From Thioclava sp. GXIMD4216 (GTDB taxonomy: Bacteria; Pseudomonadota; Alphaproteobacteria; Rhodobacterales; Rhodobacteraceae), in assembly GCF_037949285.1 (NCBI RefSeq), contig NZ_CP149926.1, forward strand, positions 785,501-849,500: a DNA stretch of 64,000 nucleotides, in the 5' to 3' direction. The position numbers were made by a program, and so were the translations under genes. Every line of letters begins with the position of its first letter. The first letter of the stretch is position 1. The notes under the pieces were generated by a model. The model was given only the letters and a program-made list of their open reading frames with translations, was not told where the DNA came from and made no database searches. Shown one piece after another: positions 26,643 to 35,640 of the stretch.

Positions 26643-29600
26643 TGAAGACGAAACTCGCAATCGCATTTTTGGCGCTATGGCCCATGCTGGGCTTCGCTCA
26701 GGAAACCACAACGACCCAGACCGAGGATGGCACCACCGTCCAGACCACCGGTACCGATACGGCGGCCAGCGACGAATCCAAGCGCGACCGGTCCTATCTG
26801 ACCGGTCTGATCGAGGACAAGCTGTCCGGCGAGGGGCGCACCATCCGTCTTGACGGGTTCAAGGGCGCGCTGTCCTCGCGGGCGACCTTTGACAGCCTGA
26901 CGATTTCGGATGATCAGGGGCCGTGGCTGGTGATCCGCAATGCGGGCCTGTCCTGGAACCGCTCCGCAATTTTGCGCGGCAATATCGACATCAAGGAGCT
27001 TTCGGCCAGCTCGATCGAACTGACCCGCCTTCGTGCCGCGCAGGAAGGGGTGGAAGTGCCCGACGCCGAGGCCAAACCCTTCTCGCTGCCCGAGTTGCCC
27101 CTGTCGCTCAATGTCGACAAGCTGGATGTGGGCGAGGTGAAGCTGGGTGAGTCCATTCTGGGGGAGCCGCTGACTTTCAAGGTGAACGGGTCGCTGAAAC
27201 TGGCCGGAGGCAGTGGTGATGCCAAGCTGACCATTGACCGCACCGATCAGGTGCAGGGACAGTTCTCGCTGAACGGCTCTTATGCCAATGACACCCAGAC
27301 CCTGTCGCTGGACCTGCTGACGCAGGAAGGTCAGGGCGGGCTGGTCTCGAAGAAACTGGGCCTTCCGGGGGCCCCTGCCGTGACGCTGGCTGTCTCGGGT
27401 GATGGGCCGCTGAGCGATTTCTCGGCCGATATGGCATTGTCGACCGATGGCCAGCAGCGCCTGACGGGGAAGGTGATCCTTGGCCAGACCAAAGGCGAGG
27501 ATGGCACCGACAAGACCTTCAAGGCCACGCTTGCGGGGGATATTACCCCGATGCTGGAGCCCGCCTATCACGACTTTTTCGGCAAGAATATCGCGCTGGA
27601 AGTGGACGGGGTGTCCAAGGCGAAGGGCGGCACCGATATCAACCGGCTGTCGCTGGATGCGCAGGCGGTGGATGTGAAAGGGTCGATGTCGCTGGCCGCA
27701 AGCGGTCTGCCCGAACGGTTCGATCTGGATATGAATGTGGGGCTGGAGACCGGCGAGCCGGTCGTGCTGCCGGTGACGGGGGCCGATACCACATTGCAGG
27801 ATGCCTCGCTGAAGCTCAGTTATGACGCGGCGGCGGGCGATAACTGGACCCTGACCGGTCTGGTCGATGCGCTCAAAAGCCCCACACTGTCGCTTGAGAA
27901 GGTCAATCTGGACGGGACGGGCACCATTACGCAAGATCCCGACCAGCCGGCTGTGGCGGGGCATGTCAGTTTTGACACGCAGGGCATCGCGATGGGCGAG
28001 GCCGCTCTGGCCGAGGCCGTGGGGCCGACGCTGACCGGACAGACCGATTTCAACTGGGTCAAAGGCAGCCCGATCAAGCTGAGCGGTTTGCAGGTGGCTG
28101 GCCGTGATTACGCATTGCAGGGCGACGTGGCCTTTGAGGATCCGACCGGCGGCCTGACCATCACCACGGATGCGCAGGTGCGCCATGATAATCTTGCACG
28201 TCTGGCGCAGGTTTCGGGGCGCGATCTTTCGGGGTCGGTTCTGGGCACGGTCAAAGGCAGCTTTACCGTGCTGAGCGGTGCTTTTGATGCCGATGTGGAT
28301 GTGACGGGTCAGGATATCGCGATCGGGCAGCCGCAGGCGGATGCCGCGCTGGCAGGGCAATCGAAGATCGTCCTATCCGCCAAACGGGATGAAAACGGCC
28401 TTGTGCTGCGCAATTTCTCGGCGGATGCGAAAGCCCTGAGTGCCAAGGCCTCGGGGTCGCTGGCCACCGGCAATGCGGATGTGACGGCGACGGCCAAGGC
28501 CAACCTGAACGTTCTCGGGGCGGGCTATGGCGGCGCGGTCGATCTGAACGCGCATTACACCGAGGGCGAAGAGGGGCGTCGTGTGGTGCTGAATGCCACC
28601 GGAAACGGCGTGGCCGTGGGCCAGCCGCAGGTGAACAAGTTCCTGCAAGGCAAGACGGTTATCGACCTGAACGCGCTGGAGAAAGATGGCGATATCTCGC
28701 TGGATACCTTCAACATCTCTAACCCCAATCTGAAAGCCACGGGGGCAGGGGCGCTGAGGGGCGGTCAGGGCGAGATCAATGTCTCTCTCGAGAGCGATCT
28801 GTCGGGTCTGGGCGCGCCCTATCGCGGCAAGATCACCGCGCAGGCGGCGGTCAGCGACGGGACAGCAGGGCGCCTGATCACGCTCAAGGCCAATGCCAAG
28901 AATGTCGCGATGGGCCAGTCGCAGGCCGACAAGCTGCTGGCGGGGGACTCTGTGCTGGATCTGGCCGTTTTGCAAAATGGCGATGATATCGAGCTACAGA
29001 AATTCACCCTGTCGAACCCGCAACTGAGTGCCGATGCCAAGGGCACGGTGACCGCAGGGGCGCGCAAGATCGACCTGAATGCACGTCTGGCCAATGCCGC
29101 TTTGCTGGCACCGGGCTTCCCCGGTCCGCTGACGGTGAAAGGCGATGTCACCGATAACGGTCAGCATTATGGTGTGAATATCAGCGCAACCGGACCGGGC
29201 AATACCAATGCGACAGTGTCGGGGACGCTGGCTTCGGATTTCAAAACGGCCAATCTGGCAGTGAAAGGGGCGACGCAATCGGCGCTGGCCAATGCGTTCA
29301 TCTCGCCGCGCTCTGTCGAGGGGCCGCTGAATTTCGACCTTGCACTGAACGGACCGCTAGCACTGAACGCGGTGTCGGGCAAAGTGACGGGGCAGGGGCT
29401 GCGCTTTAGCGCGCCGACCCTTTCGCTGGCGCTGGAGGCGATCAATGTGAACGCCCAGCTTGGCGGCGGTCGGGTCAATCTGACGACCAGCGCCAATTTC
29501 AGCGATGGCGGCACGGTCAAGGTGACTGGTCCGATCGGGCTCACCGCGCCTTACAGCTCGGATCTGGCGATTGCGCTGGACCGTGCGCGGCTGCGGGACC

Positions 29601-30544
29601 CCAATCTGTATGATACCCGTATCTCGGGCGATCTGGGGATCAACGGGGCGCTGACGGGCGGGGCGAAGATCGCCGGTAAGTTGCGCCTGTCGGACACCGA
29701 GATCCGCGTGCCTTCGACCGGACTGGGCGGGGTGGAGTCCATCCCCGATATCACCCATGTCGCCGAAAGCGCGGCCTCGCGGCAGACCCGTGCGCGGGCA
29801 GGGGTGCTGCAATCGGAGAGCGAGAGCACCTCGGGCGGGTCATCGGTGGCCTTCCCGCTGGATATCACCATTTCCGCGCCCAACCAGCTTTTCGTGCGCG
29901 GGCGCGGGCTTGATGCGGAGCTGGGCGGCCAGCTGCGGATTACCGGCACCACGGCCGATGTCGTGCCAATCGGCAGTTTCGAGCTGGTGCGCGGGCGGCT
30001 GGATGTGCTGAACCAGCGCTTTACGCTGGATCAGGGGTCGATCCAGCTTCAAGGGGAGTTTACGCCCTATATCGATTTCTCGGCCACGACGACCAAGAAC
30101 GATTACGCCATCACGCTTGGTATCTCGGGGCAGGCGACCGCGCCGGATCTCAGCGTGACCTCCTCGCCGGAACTGCCGCAGGAAGAGGTGCTGGCCCAGC
30201 TTCTCTTCGGGCAGGGGCTGAGCAATATCTCGGCTTTGCAAGCGGCAGAGCTGGCATCTGCGGTGGCGACGCTTGCGGGCCGCAATGACGACGGCATCAT
30301 GTCCAAGCTGCGCAATAGCACGGGGCTGGATGATCTGGATGTCGGCACCGATAGTGACGGGAATGCCACCGTGACGGCGGGCAAATATATCTCGGACAAG
30401 ATCTATACCGATGTCGAGCTTGGATCGTCCGGGCAGACCGAGATCAATCTCAATCTGGATCTGACCAAGACGATCACCGCAAAAGGCACGGTCGGGTCGG
30501 ACGGAGATAGCGGGCTTGGGGTGTTCCTGGAGAAAGACTACTGA
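26642..30544 (+). CDS. tamB: translocation and assembly module subunit TamB
   Basis: A 1300-residue AsmA-like periplasmic protein. Its N-terminus looks like a cleavable signal peptide (ending G-F-A-Q) rather than the usual signal anchor. The long beta-strand-rich body forms the hydrophobic groove, and the C-terminal DUF490 domain (about 950-1300) includes P-D-L-S-V-T-S-S-P-E-L-P and Q-L-L-F-G-Q-G-L. Three tandem repeats of exactly 98 residues begin at about residues 559, 657 and 755, each opening with (I/V)-A-x-G-Q-x-Q. TamB bridges the inner and outer membranes and is coupled to tamA. A hairpin terminator follows its stop. Confidence 0.93.
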   Translation: MKTKLAIAFLALWPMLGFAQETTTTQTEDGTTVQTTGTDTAASDESKRDRSYLTGLIEDKLSGEGRTIRLDGFKGALSSRATFDSLTISDDQGPWLVIRNAGLSWNRSAILRGNIDIKELSASSIELTRLRAAQEGVEVPDAEAKPFSLPELPLSLNVDKLDVGEVKLGESILGEPLTFKVNGSLKLAGGSGDAKLTIDRTDQVQGQFSLNGSYANDTQTLSLDLLTQEGQGGLVSKKLGLPGAPAVTLAVSGDGPLSDFSADMALSTDGQQRLTGKVILGQTKGEDGTDKTFKATLAGDITPMLEPAYHDFFGKNIALEVDGVSKAKGGTDINRLSLDAQAVDVKGSMSLAASGLPERFDLDMNVGLETGEPVVLPVTGADTTLQDASLKLSYDAAAGDNWTLTGLVDALKSPTLSLEKVNLDGTGTITQDPDQPAVAGHVSFDTQGIAMGEAALAEAVGPTLTGQTDFNWVKGSPIKLSGLQVAGRDYALQGDVAFEDPTGGLTITTDAQVRHDNLARLAQVSGRDLSGSVLGTVKGSFTVLSGAFDADVDVTGQDIAIGQPQADAALAGQSKIVLSAKRDENGLVLRNFSADAKALSAKASGSLATGNADVTATAKANLNVLGAGYGGAVDLNAHYTEGEEGRRVVLNATGNGVAVGQPQVNKFLQGKTVIDLNALEKDGDISLDTFNISNPNLKATGAGALRGGQGEINVSLESDLSGLGAPYRGKITAQAAVSDGTAGRLITLKANAKNVAMGQSQADKLLAGDSVLDLAVLQNGDDIELQKFTLSNPQLSADAKGTVTAGARKIDLNARLANAALLAPGFPGPLTVKGDVTDNGQHYGVNISATGPGNTNATVSGTLASDFKTANLAVKGATQSALANAFISPRSVEGPLNFDLALNGPLALNAVSGKVTGQGLRFSAPTLSLALEAINVNAQLGGGRVNLTTSANFSDGGTVKVTGPIGLTAPYSSDLAIALDRARLRDPNLYDTRISGDLGINGALTGGAKIAGKLRLSDTEIRVPSTGLGGVESIPDITHVAESAASRQTRARAGVLQSESESTSGGSSVAFPLDITISAPNQLFVRGRGLDAELGGQLRITGTTADVVPIGSFELVRGRLDVLNQRFTLDQGSIQLQGEFTPYIDFSATTTKNDYAITLGISGQATAPDLSVTSSPELPQEEVLAQLLFGQGLSNISALQAAELASAVATLAGRNDDGIMSKLRNSTGLDDLDVGTDSDGNATVTAGKYISDKIYTDVELGSSGQTEINLNLDLTKTITAKGTVGSDGDSGLGVFLEKDY

Positions 30545-30546
30545 GC

Positions 30547-30566
30547 AAGGGGCCTTCGGGCCCCTT
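30547..30566. terminator. hairpin terminator between tamB and the yihY gene
   Basis: AAGGGGCC (30547-30554), loop TTCG, GGCCCCTT (30559-30566) form a perfect hairpin between the convergent genes, closed by a stable UUCG-type tetraloop. The T tract is short on both strands. Confidence 0.75.
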
Positions 30567-30568
30567 CT

Positions 30569-31453
30569 TCAATCCAGCGGCTTGGTGCTGCCGGTGCGTT
30601 CCTTGCGCCATTCGGCATTGAAGGCGGCCCCGAACAGAATGGCGAAGGCCGACAGGTAGAGCCATAGAAGAAGGGCGATCACGGCGCCGATAGAGCCGTA
30701 AAGCTTGGAGTAGCTTGCAAAATGCGACAGGTAGAAAGTTAGTCCGAAGCTTGCTGCTCCCCAGACGAGGGTTGCGATCACGGCCCCGAAGGTGAAGATC
30801 TTCTCGCGCGGGCGGCCCATTTTGCGCGGCCCGTAACGATAGAGGATCCCCAGCACCGTCAACATCAGCAGAAACATCGCCCCCCAAGGCAGCCATGACA
30901 GCATGAGGTTGGTCAATGCGATCAGGGCGGGAGTGTTGTGGAAGGGCAGGATGTTGAGAAAAACCGGCACGGCGACAATCGTTGCCAATGCGCCGATCAT
31001 GACTGCCACCAGCGCCAAGGTCATGAAATAGGCAAAGAAGATGCTCCAGATCGTGTTGCGGGGTTTGGTGCCGTGGATGACATTCAGCCCCAGCACCAGT
31101 GCCCCGACCCCTGCCCGTGCGGAGAAAAGCGTCACGCCCAGCGAGGCGATCGTGCCCCAGCCGATGGTGGAATCGGTCGAGATCAGCCAGCTCTGGATCT
31201 GCGAATACAACAGGTTCCACGCCTGTGGCGGGATGAAATTATCGGCCACGGCCAGATAGGTCCGGATCGTATTGGCGTCGGCAAAGGCGGTCCAGATCGC
31301 GATGGTGGCCGAAACGCCGGGGAAGATGGCCAGCATCGCATAGAAGGCCACTCCGGCGGAGATCAGCCCGATATTCGTGGCCGCAAGCCGCCCTAGAAGC
31401 TGAAGGGAAAAGTTCAGCGAAACACGCAGGATATGAGCAGGTGTGACCGACAC
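30569..31453 (-). CDS. YihY/UPF0761 family inner-membrane protein
   Basis: About 294 residues with roughly six TM helices and the family blocks Y-A-M-L-A-I-F-P-G and P-x-x-R-E-K-I-F, ending in a short cytoplasmic tail. The family (YihY, formerly annotated ribonuclease BN or BrkB) is linked to envelope or transport roles without firm biochemistry. GTG 31453 is chosen because AAAGGAGATCAC precedes it; a TTG at 31471 would extend it by six residues. It is divergent from the SulP gene. Confidence 0.85.
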   Translation of the reverse strand: MSVTPAHILRVSLNFSLQLLGRLAATNIGLISAGVAFYAMLAIFPGVSATIAIWTAFADANTIRTYLAVADNFIPPQAWNLLYSQIQSWLISTDSTIGWGTIASLGVTLFSARAGVGALVLGLNVIHGTKPRNTIWSIFFAYFMTLALVAVMIGALATIVAVPVFLNILPFHNTPALIALTNLMLSWLPWGAMFLLMLTVLGILYRYGPRKMGRPREKIFTFGAVIATLVWGAASFGLTFYLSHFASYSKLYGSIGAVIALLLWLYLSAFAILFGAAFNAEWRKERTGSTKPLD

Positions 31454-31527
31454 GTGATCTCCTTTTGCCAAATACCTAAGCGTGTTGGACGGTTTGGAGC
31501 AATGGGGCGCGGAAAATGTGTCGGACG

Positions 31528-31622
31528 GATTGCCCTTTTGGTCACGGTTTCGTATGCAAAGGGCAATCGTCAGGACCCGGGTGAGATGCCCGGGTGGCTC
31601 TTCCGGCCGCCGATCCGCCGGA
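31528..31622 (+). ncRNA. structured leader before the SulP gene (candidate cis-regulatory RNA)
   Basis: Three hairpins follow one another: GATTGCCCTTT (31528-31538) with AAAGGGCAATC (31558-31568), a perfect 11-bp pair; ACCCGGG (31575-31581) with CCCGGGT (31589-31595), loop seven; and TCCGGC (31602-31607) with GCCGGA (31617-31622). The stack ends 74 bases before the sulP start. An alphaproteobacterial RNA motif named sul1 upstream of SulP genes has been reported; I cannot check its consensus here. Confidence 0.4.
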
Positions 31623-31696
31623 GAAACCCGTTAAATACAAACCCCAAATCCGAGACGCCTGCCTGAAATTGCGGGCCGAAACGGTCAGGATATGAC

Positions 31697-33184
31697 ATGA
31701 ACCTTGATGCTTATCGCAAATCATGGGTCGGCAGCTTGCGCGCAGACGTGCTGTCGGGCCTTGTTGTGGCGCTTGCGCTCATTCCCGAAGCCATCGCCTT
31801 TTCCATCATTGCCGGTGTGGACCCGAAAGTGGGGCTATATGCCAGCTTTTCCATCGCGGTGATCACCGCCATCGTGGGCGGACGTCCCGGCATGATTTCG
31901 GCCGCGACGGCCGCGACGGCCGTTCTGATGGGCAGTCTCGTGCGCGAGCATTCTCTGGACTACCTGCTGGCCGCGACCGTGCTGGCGGGGGTGATCCAGA
32001 TCGTGATCGGGGTAAGCCGCGTGAGCTTCGTCATGCGCTTTGTCTCGAAATCGGTGATGACCGGCTTTGTGAACGCCTTGGCGATCCTGATTTTCATGGC
32101 GCAGCTTCCCGAAATGGACCCTGCGCGGGTGCCGATGTTCACCTTTGTCGTGATCGCGCTGGCGCTGGCCATTATCTATATCCTGCCACGCTTTACCAAG
32201 GCGGTGCCCTCGCCCTTGGTGGCCATCGTGATCCTGACGGCCTGCTCCATCGGTTTCGGTTGGGAGGTGCGTACGGTGGGGGATATGGGCAAGCTGCCCG
32301 ATGCGCTGCCAAGCTTCCTGATCCCCGATGTGCCCTTCACTCTGGAGACGCTGAAGATCATCTTCCCCTATTCGCTGGGCGTGGCTGTGGTGGGGCTTTT
32401 GGAAAGCCTGATGACGCAGAACCTGATCAATGATCTCACCGATACCAAATCCTCGCGCAATCAGGAATGTGTGGGGCAGGGGATCGCCAATGGTCTGACC
32501 GGGTTTATCGGCGGTATGGCGGGCTGTGCGATGATCGGCCAGTCGATGATCAACATCAAATCCGGTGGGCGCGGGCGTCTGTCGACGCTGGTGGCGGGCG
32601 TGATGCTCTTGATCTTCTGTGTGGTGCTGGGGCCGTGGGTCAGCCAGATCCCGATGGGGGCGCTGGTGGCGATCATGATCATGGTGTCCGTCGGCACGTT
32701 CAGCTGGTCCTCGATCCGTGACTTGACGGTGCATCCCAAGACCTCGAGCGCGGTGATGCTGGCGGTGGTGGCCGTGGTGGTGGCCACCCATAACCTTGCT
32801 ATCGGTGTGCTGGTGGGGGTGCTGCTGTCGGGCTGTTTCTTTGCGGCCAAGATCGCGCGCCAGTTCCATCTGACCTCCAAGCTGTCGCCCGATGGCCGCG
32901 CGCGCACCTATTATGTGCATGGGCAGCTCTTCTATGGTGCTACGGAAGATTTCATGGCAGCTTTCGATTTCCACGAAGCGCTTGATCATGTGGTGATTGA
33001 TGTGACGGACGCCAAGATCTGGGATCTTTCTGCCGTCTCTGCACTGGATATGGCGGTGCTGAAATTCCGCCGTGACGGGGCGGAGGTCACGTTGATCGGT
33101 ATGGACGAGATGTCGCGGCAGATGGTCGGGCGTTTGGGGCAGGCCGATAAGCCGGATGCCGAAGTCGCGGCAGGCGGGCATTAA
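31697..33184 (+). CDS. SulP family inorganic anion transporter with STAS domain
   Basis: A 495-residue transporter with about 12-14 TM segments in residues 10-390. The family blocks [18 protein letters not shown] and E-S-L-M-T are present, and a C-terminal cytoplasmic STAS domain (about 400-490; [17 protein letters not shown]) follows. SulP proteins carry sulfate, bicarbonate or other anions, usually with Na or H coupling; the substrate cannot be fixed from sequence. It ends ten bases before the Usp gene and has a structured leader. Confidence 0.9.
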   Translation: MNLDAYRKSWVGSLRADVLSGLVVALALIPEAIAFSIIAGVDPKVGLYASFSIAVITAIVGGRPGMISAATAATAVLMGSLVREHSLDYLLAATVLAGVIQIVIGVSRVSFVMRFVSKSVMTGFVNALAILIFMAQLPEMDPARVPMFTFVVIALALAIIYILPRFTKAVPSPLVAIVILTACSIGFGWEVRTVGDMGKLPDALPSFLIPDVPFTLETLKIIFPYSLGVAVVGLLESLMTQNLINDLTDTKSSRNQECVGQGIANGLTGFIGGMAGCAMIGQSMINIKSGGRGRLSTLVAGVMLLIFCVVLGPWVSQIPMGALVAIMIMVSVGTFSWSSIRDLTVHPKTSSAVMLAVVAVVVATHNLAIGVLVGVLLSGCFFAAKIARQFHLTSKLSPDGRARTYYVHGQLFYGATEDFMAAFDFHEALDHVVIDVTDAKIWDLSAVSALDMAVLKFRRDGAEVTLIGMDEMSRQMVGRLGQADKPDAEVAAGGH

Positions 33185-33194
33185 GGAGGAGCGC

Positions 33195-34052
33195 ATGGAC
33201 AAGAAGATTATCTCTTTCGTCGACGGGTCGCATTATTCGGCCAGCGTCTGCGACTATACCGCTTGGGCGATGGCCCGTCTGGGGGTGCCTGCCGAGCTGA
33301 TCCATGTGCTGGGCCGCGCGCCCGAGCAAAGCGAGGATCTGTCCGGAACGATCGCGCTGGGGGCGCGCTCGGCGCTGATGGCGCAGCTTGCCAGTATCGA
33401 CGAACAACGCGCGAAGCTGGTGTCGCAGCGCGGGCGTGCAATTCTGGAAGACGCCAAGGCCCGCACGCAAGAAGTCTGCCTGCGGGATGGCTGTGCGCAG
33501 GACGTGGCGACGCAGTTGCGCAATGGGGATATTCTGGAGGCCGTCACCGAGCGCGAGGCGGATGCACGGCTGATCATCATCGGCAAGCGCGGGGATGAGG
33601 CCGATATTGCCCATGACCATCTTGGTTCCAATCTGGAGCGTGCGATCCGCTCGACCAAGGTGCCGGTGCTGGTGGCCAATCGGGCTTTCGCACCGGTGGA
33701 GCGTGTGGCGATTGCGTATGATGGCGGGGTTTCGGCCAAGCGTGCGATGGCGGTGCTGGCCCAGTCACCGATTTTCACCGATCTGGATCTGCAGGTGGTG
33801 TCTGTCGGAGACAATGCTCGGTCCCGTGCCGAAGAGGGCTGCCAGCTTCTGGCACAATCGGGGTTGCAGCCGCGTGCGGTCGGACTGTCGGGCGAGCCGG
33901 AAAAAGCACTGGGCTCGCATATCGATGCGGATGGCATCGACCTGATCGTGATGGGGGCTTACGGCCATTCGCGGATCCGGTCCTTCATTATCGGCTCGAC
34001 CACCACGGCCCTGATCCGCGCCTGCAAGGTTCCGGTGCTTTTGATGCGCTAG
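33195..34052 (+). CDS. universal stress protein, tandem Usp domains
   Basis: A 285-residue protein with two Usp domains (about 1-150 and 155-285). The second has the ATP-binding pattern G-A-Y-G-H-S-R ... G-S-T-T near residues 255-275; the first has a degenerate loop (G-K-R-G-D-E-A). AAGGAGGA precedes ATG 33195. It lies ten bases after the sulP stop, so it probably shares its transcript; Usp partners of SulP transporters are common. Family members bind ATP and respond to stress. A terminator that also contains the dps -35 box follows. Confidence 0.9.
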   Translation: MDKKIISFVDGSHYSASVCDYTAWAMARLGVPAELIHVLGRAPEQSEDLSGTIALGARSALMAQLASIDEQRAKLVSQRGRAILEDAKARTQEVCLRDGCAQDVATQLRNGDILEAVTEREADARLIIIGKRGDEADIAHDHLGSNLERAIRSTKVPVLVANRAFAPVERVAIAYDGGVSAKRAMAVLAQSPIFTDLDLQVVSVGDNARSRAEEGCQLLAQSGLQPRAVGLSGEPEKALGSHIDADGIDLIVMGAYGHSRIRSFIIGSTTTALIRACKVPVLLMR

Positions 34053-34087
34053 GATCGGACCCTTTGGTGGATCAGACGAAAAAAACA

Positions 34088-34118
34088 GGCGTCGCACGGA
34101 ACGGTGCGGCGCCTTTTT
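34088..34118 (+). terminator. intrinsic terminator of the sulP-usp operon
   Basis: GGCGTCGCAC (34088-34097) pairs with GTGCGGCGCC (34104-34113) around a six-base loop GGAACG, followed by T5. The loop contains the GGAAC -35 box of the EcfG promoter described next. Confidence 0.9.
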
Positions 34119-34122
34119 CGTT
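34098..34122 (+). promoter_or_regulatory. EcfG-type promoter of dps
   Basis: GGAAC (34098-34102), 16 bases, CGTT (34119-34122) is a perfect match to the alphaproteobacterial general-stress sigma consensus. The -35 is the loop and the spacer is the 3' arm plus T tract of the upstream terminator. Transcription would start near 34129, about 70 bases before dps. Confidence 0.8.
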
Positions 34123-34199
34123 GTCCGAGTGAAACATGGAAAGGACCGCGCGGCGCTGCATTTAAGGTGCCCGGTCCGCAATCAGAGGAGACCGATCTC

Positions 34200-34697
34200 A
34201 TGGACAATGTGCTTCAAGTCAAACCGAAAGCCGAAGCCGTCAACACCGGTGTCGAGGGGAAGAAAGCTGTCGCCAAGGCGGTCAATCAGGTCGCAGCGGA
34301 TGTGTATAAGCTGGCGATCAAGACGCAGTTCTACCATTGGAACGTGGAAGGCCCGCTGTTCCGCCCGCTGCATCTGCTGACCGAAGAGCAATATGGCATC
34401 ATGTTCGAAACCGCAGACGAGATTGCGGAGCGCGTGCGTGCGCTTGGCGAGCTGGCACCGATGAACCTCAAACAGCTCAATGCCTTCTCGCAGATCGAAG
34501 AGCTTGATACAAAGCCCACCGCCGAAGAGATGATCGCCGATCTGGTGAAGGATCACGAGGCGATCGCCGCCCGTATTCAGGACGTCATCGAACTGGCAGG
34601 CGAGCATAATGACCACGCCACCGATGACCTGCTGGGTGGCGTTGCGGGTCAGCATGAGAAAATGGCCTGGATGCTGCGTTCGCATCTGGCCAAGTAA
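34200..34697 (+). CDS. dps: Dps/ferritin-like DNA-protection protein
   Basis: A 165-residue Dps-fold protein with the dinuclear iron-site signature Y-H-W-N-V-E-G (His near 45), an E-E-x-x-x-x-M-F-E-T-A-D-E-I-A-E-R block, and E-H-N-D-H-A-T-D-D-L near the end. Dps dodecamers store iron, detoxify H2O2 and coat DNA in stationary phase. GAGGAG precedes ATG 34200. A perfect EcfG-type promoter lies upstream, as expected for a general stress effector, and a terminator follows. Confidence 0.94.
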   Translation: MDNVLQVKPKAEAVNTGVEGKKAVAKAVNQVAADVYKLAIKTQFYHWNVEGPLFRPLHLLTEEQYGIMFETADEIAERVRALGELAPMNLKQLNAFSQIEELDTKPTAEEMIADLVKDHEAIAARIQDVIELAGEHNDHATDDLLGGVAGQHEKMAWMLRSHLAK

Positions 34698-34715
34698 GAG
34701 GTCTACTCTGCAAAA

Positions 34716-34742
34716 AAGCCGGGCGTTTGCCCGGCTTTTTTT
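34716..34742 (+). terminator. intrinsic terminator of dps
   Basis: AAGCCGGGC (34716-34724), loop GTTT, GCCCGGCTT (34729-34737), then T residues to 34742. Confidence 0.92.
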
Positions 34743-34904
34743 ATGCGTGAAGATCCGGTCAGAGACTGGGGCGTGATGCCGTTTTCGGGGTTTGGCTTCA
34801 GGGGTTGAGGGATGAGACGGGGGCGAAACGCGCCGTTTTGGCCGAGTAATGCGCAATGATGCGGGGAAAGGTCACGGACAGGCGGCAATGATGGTGCCGC
34901 ACAG
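34743..34904. other. spacer with no recognisable feature
   Basis: The stretch between the dps terminator and the terminator of the convergent secreted-protein gene shows no coding pattern, repeat or promoter that I can support. Confidence 0.5.
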
Positions 34905-34929
34905 AAAAAAGCCCCGGTCTGGCCGGGGC
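34905..34929 (-). terminator. intrinsic terminator of the secreted-protein gene
   Basis: GCCCCGG (34911-34917) pairs with CCGGGGC (34923-34929). The A-run at 34905-34910 gives a U tract on the minus strand, just after the minus-strand stop at 34936. Confidence 0.88.
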
Positions 34930-34935
34930 TTTTTC

Positions 34936-35424
34936 TTATTTCAGGCGTTTGACGACTTCTTGCGAAAAGAGGTCGATCAGGGCGTTGTAATAAAGCGGGT
35001 CGTCAACCGTGAGGGCGGTGGCGTCCGTTCCCTCGGGCAGGGAAACCGCGATATTGGGGAAGCCGACATCAAGATCGTAATGGTCGAATTTGCCATTATC
35101 GGTGGCGGAATAGACGTTGATCTGGGCGCCGAGCTTCGAATCCGCGATATTGGCAAGAGTGTCCCATGTGCTTGCGACTTCGGCCTCGTCCAGATCCACC
35201 TTGATGCTGGAACCTGCTTTGTCAGGGTCGAAGGCGGGACCGAGATCGGCGATGATCTGTGTCTGCAGATCTGCCGCCATTTTCGTGTAGAACGCCTGCG
35301 CGGCGGGGCCGTTCTGATCATGAATTTCGTTATTCACGGTCACGCTGGTGACCGGACCGGACGCGGCCAGAGCAGCGCCTGCCGACAGGGCCATGACACT
35401 GGTCAGAGCAAGGATGCGTTTCAT
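34936..35424 (-). CDS. secreted protein of unknown function, likely general-stress regulated
   Basis: A 162-residue protein with a clear Sec signal peptide (MKRILALTSVMALSAGAALA, cleavage near residue 20). The mature part has D-L-G-P-A-F-D and a final V-V-K-R-L-K; I recognise no family. It is acidic and has no cysteines in the mature part. A perfect GGAAC-N16-CGTT promoter lies on the minus strand 53 bases before its start, and the gene sits between dps and phyR. A periplasmic stress role is likely, but the activity is unknown. Confidence 0.8.
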   Translation of the reverse strand: MKRILALTSVMALSAGAALAASGPVTSVTVNNEIHDQNGPAAQAFYTKMAADLQTQIIADLGPAFDPDKAGSSIKVDLDEAEVASTWDTLANIADSKLGAQINVYSATDNGKFDHYDLDVGFPNIAVSLPEGTDATALTVDDPLYYNALIDLFSQEVVKRLK

Positions 35425-35476
35425 CTTGTTTCTCCATCTGCGCGGGCTGCGATAAGCGCCGCTGTTATGGAAAGTG

Positions 35477-35501
35477 AACGCATGTTGACGCGAACGGTTC
35501 C
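35477..35501 (-). promoter_or_regulatory. EcfG-type promoter of the secreted-protein gene
   Basis: On the minus strand GGAAC (complement of 35497-35501), 16 bases, and CGTT (complement of 35477-35480) match the EcfG consensus perfectly. The expected transcript start is about 45 bases from the ATG at 35424. Confidence 0.75.
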
Positions 35502-35571
35502 TTGAACGGCTGTGAGGCCGCGCGGGAAACCGGCGGGTTTGGCGGTTTTATGCCTATGGAATAAAATAAAA

Positions 35572-35595
35572 AACCCCGAGCACGGACTCGGGGTT
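35572..35595. terminator. intrinsic terminator of phyR
   Basis: AACCCCGAG (35572-35580) pairs with CTCGGGGTT (35587-35595). The upstream A-rich run gives a U tract on the minus strand, 45 bases after the phyR stop; a T tract on the plus strand makes it potentially bidirectional. Confidence 0.9.
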
Positions 35596-35640
35596 TTCGG
35601 TGGGTCTTTCCGCGCCGGACTTGCGCCGGTCTGGTATCGG

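Noticed and set aside
26675..28360. Minus-strand open frame opposite tamB
   Set aside because: Antisense to a conserved gene, with shadow-like composition.
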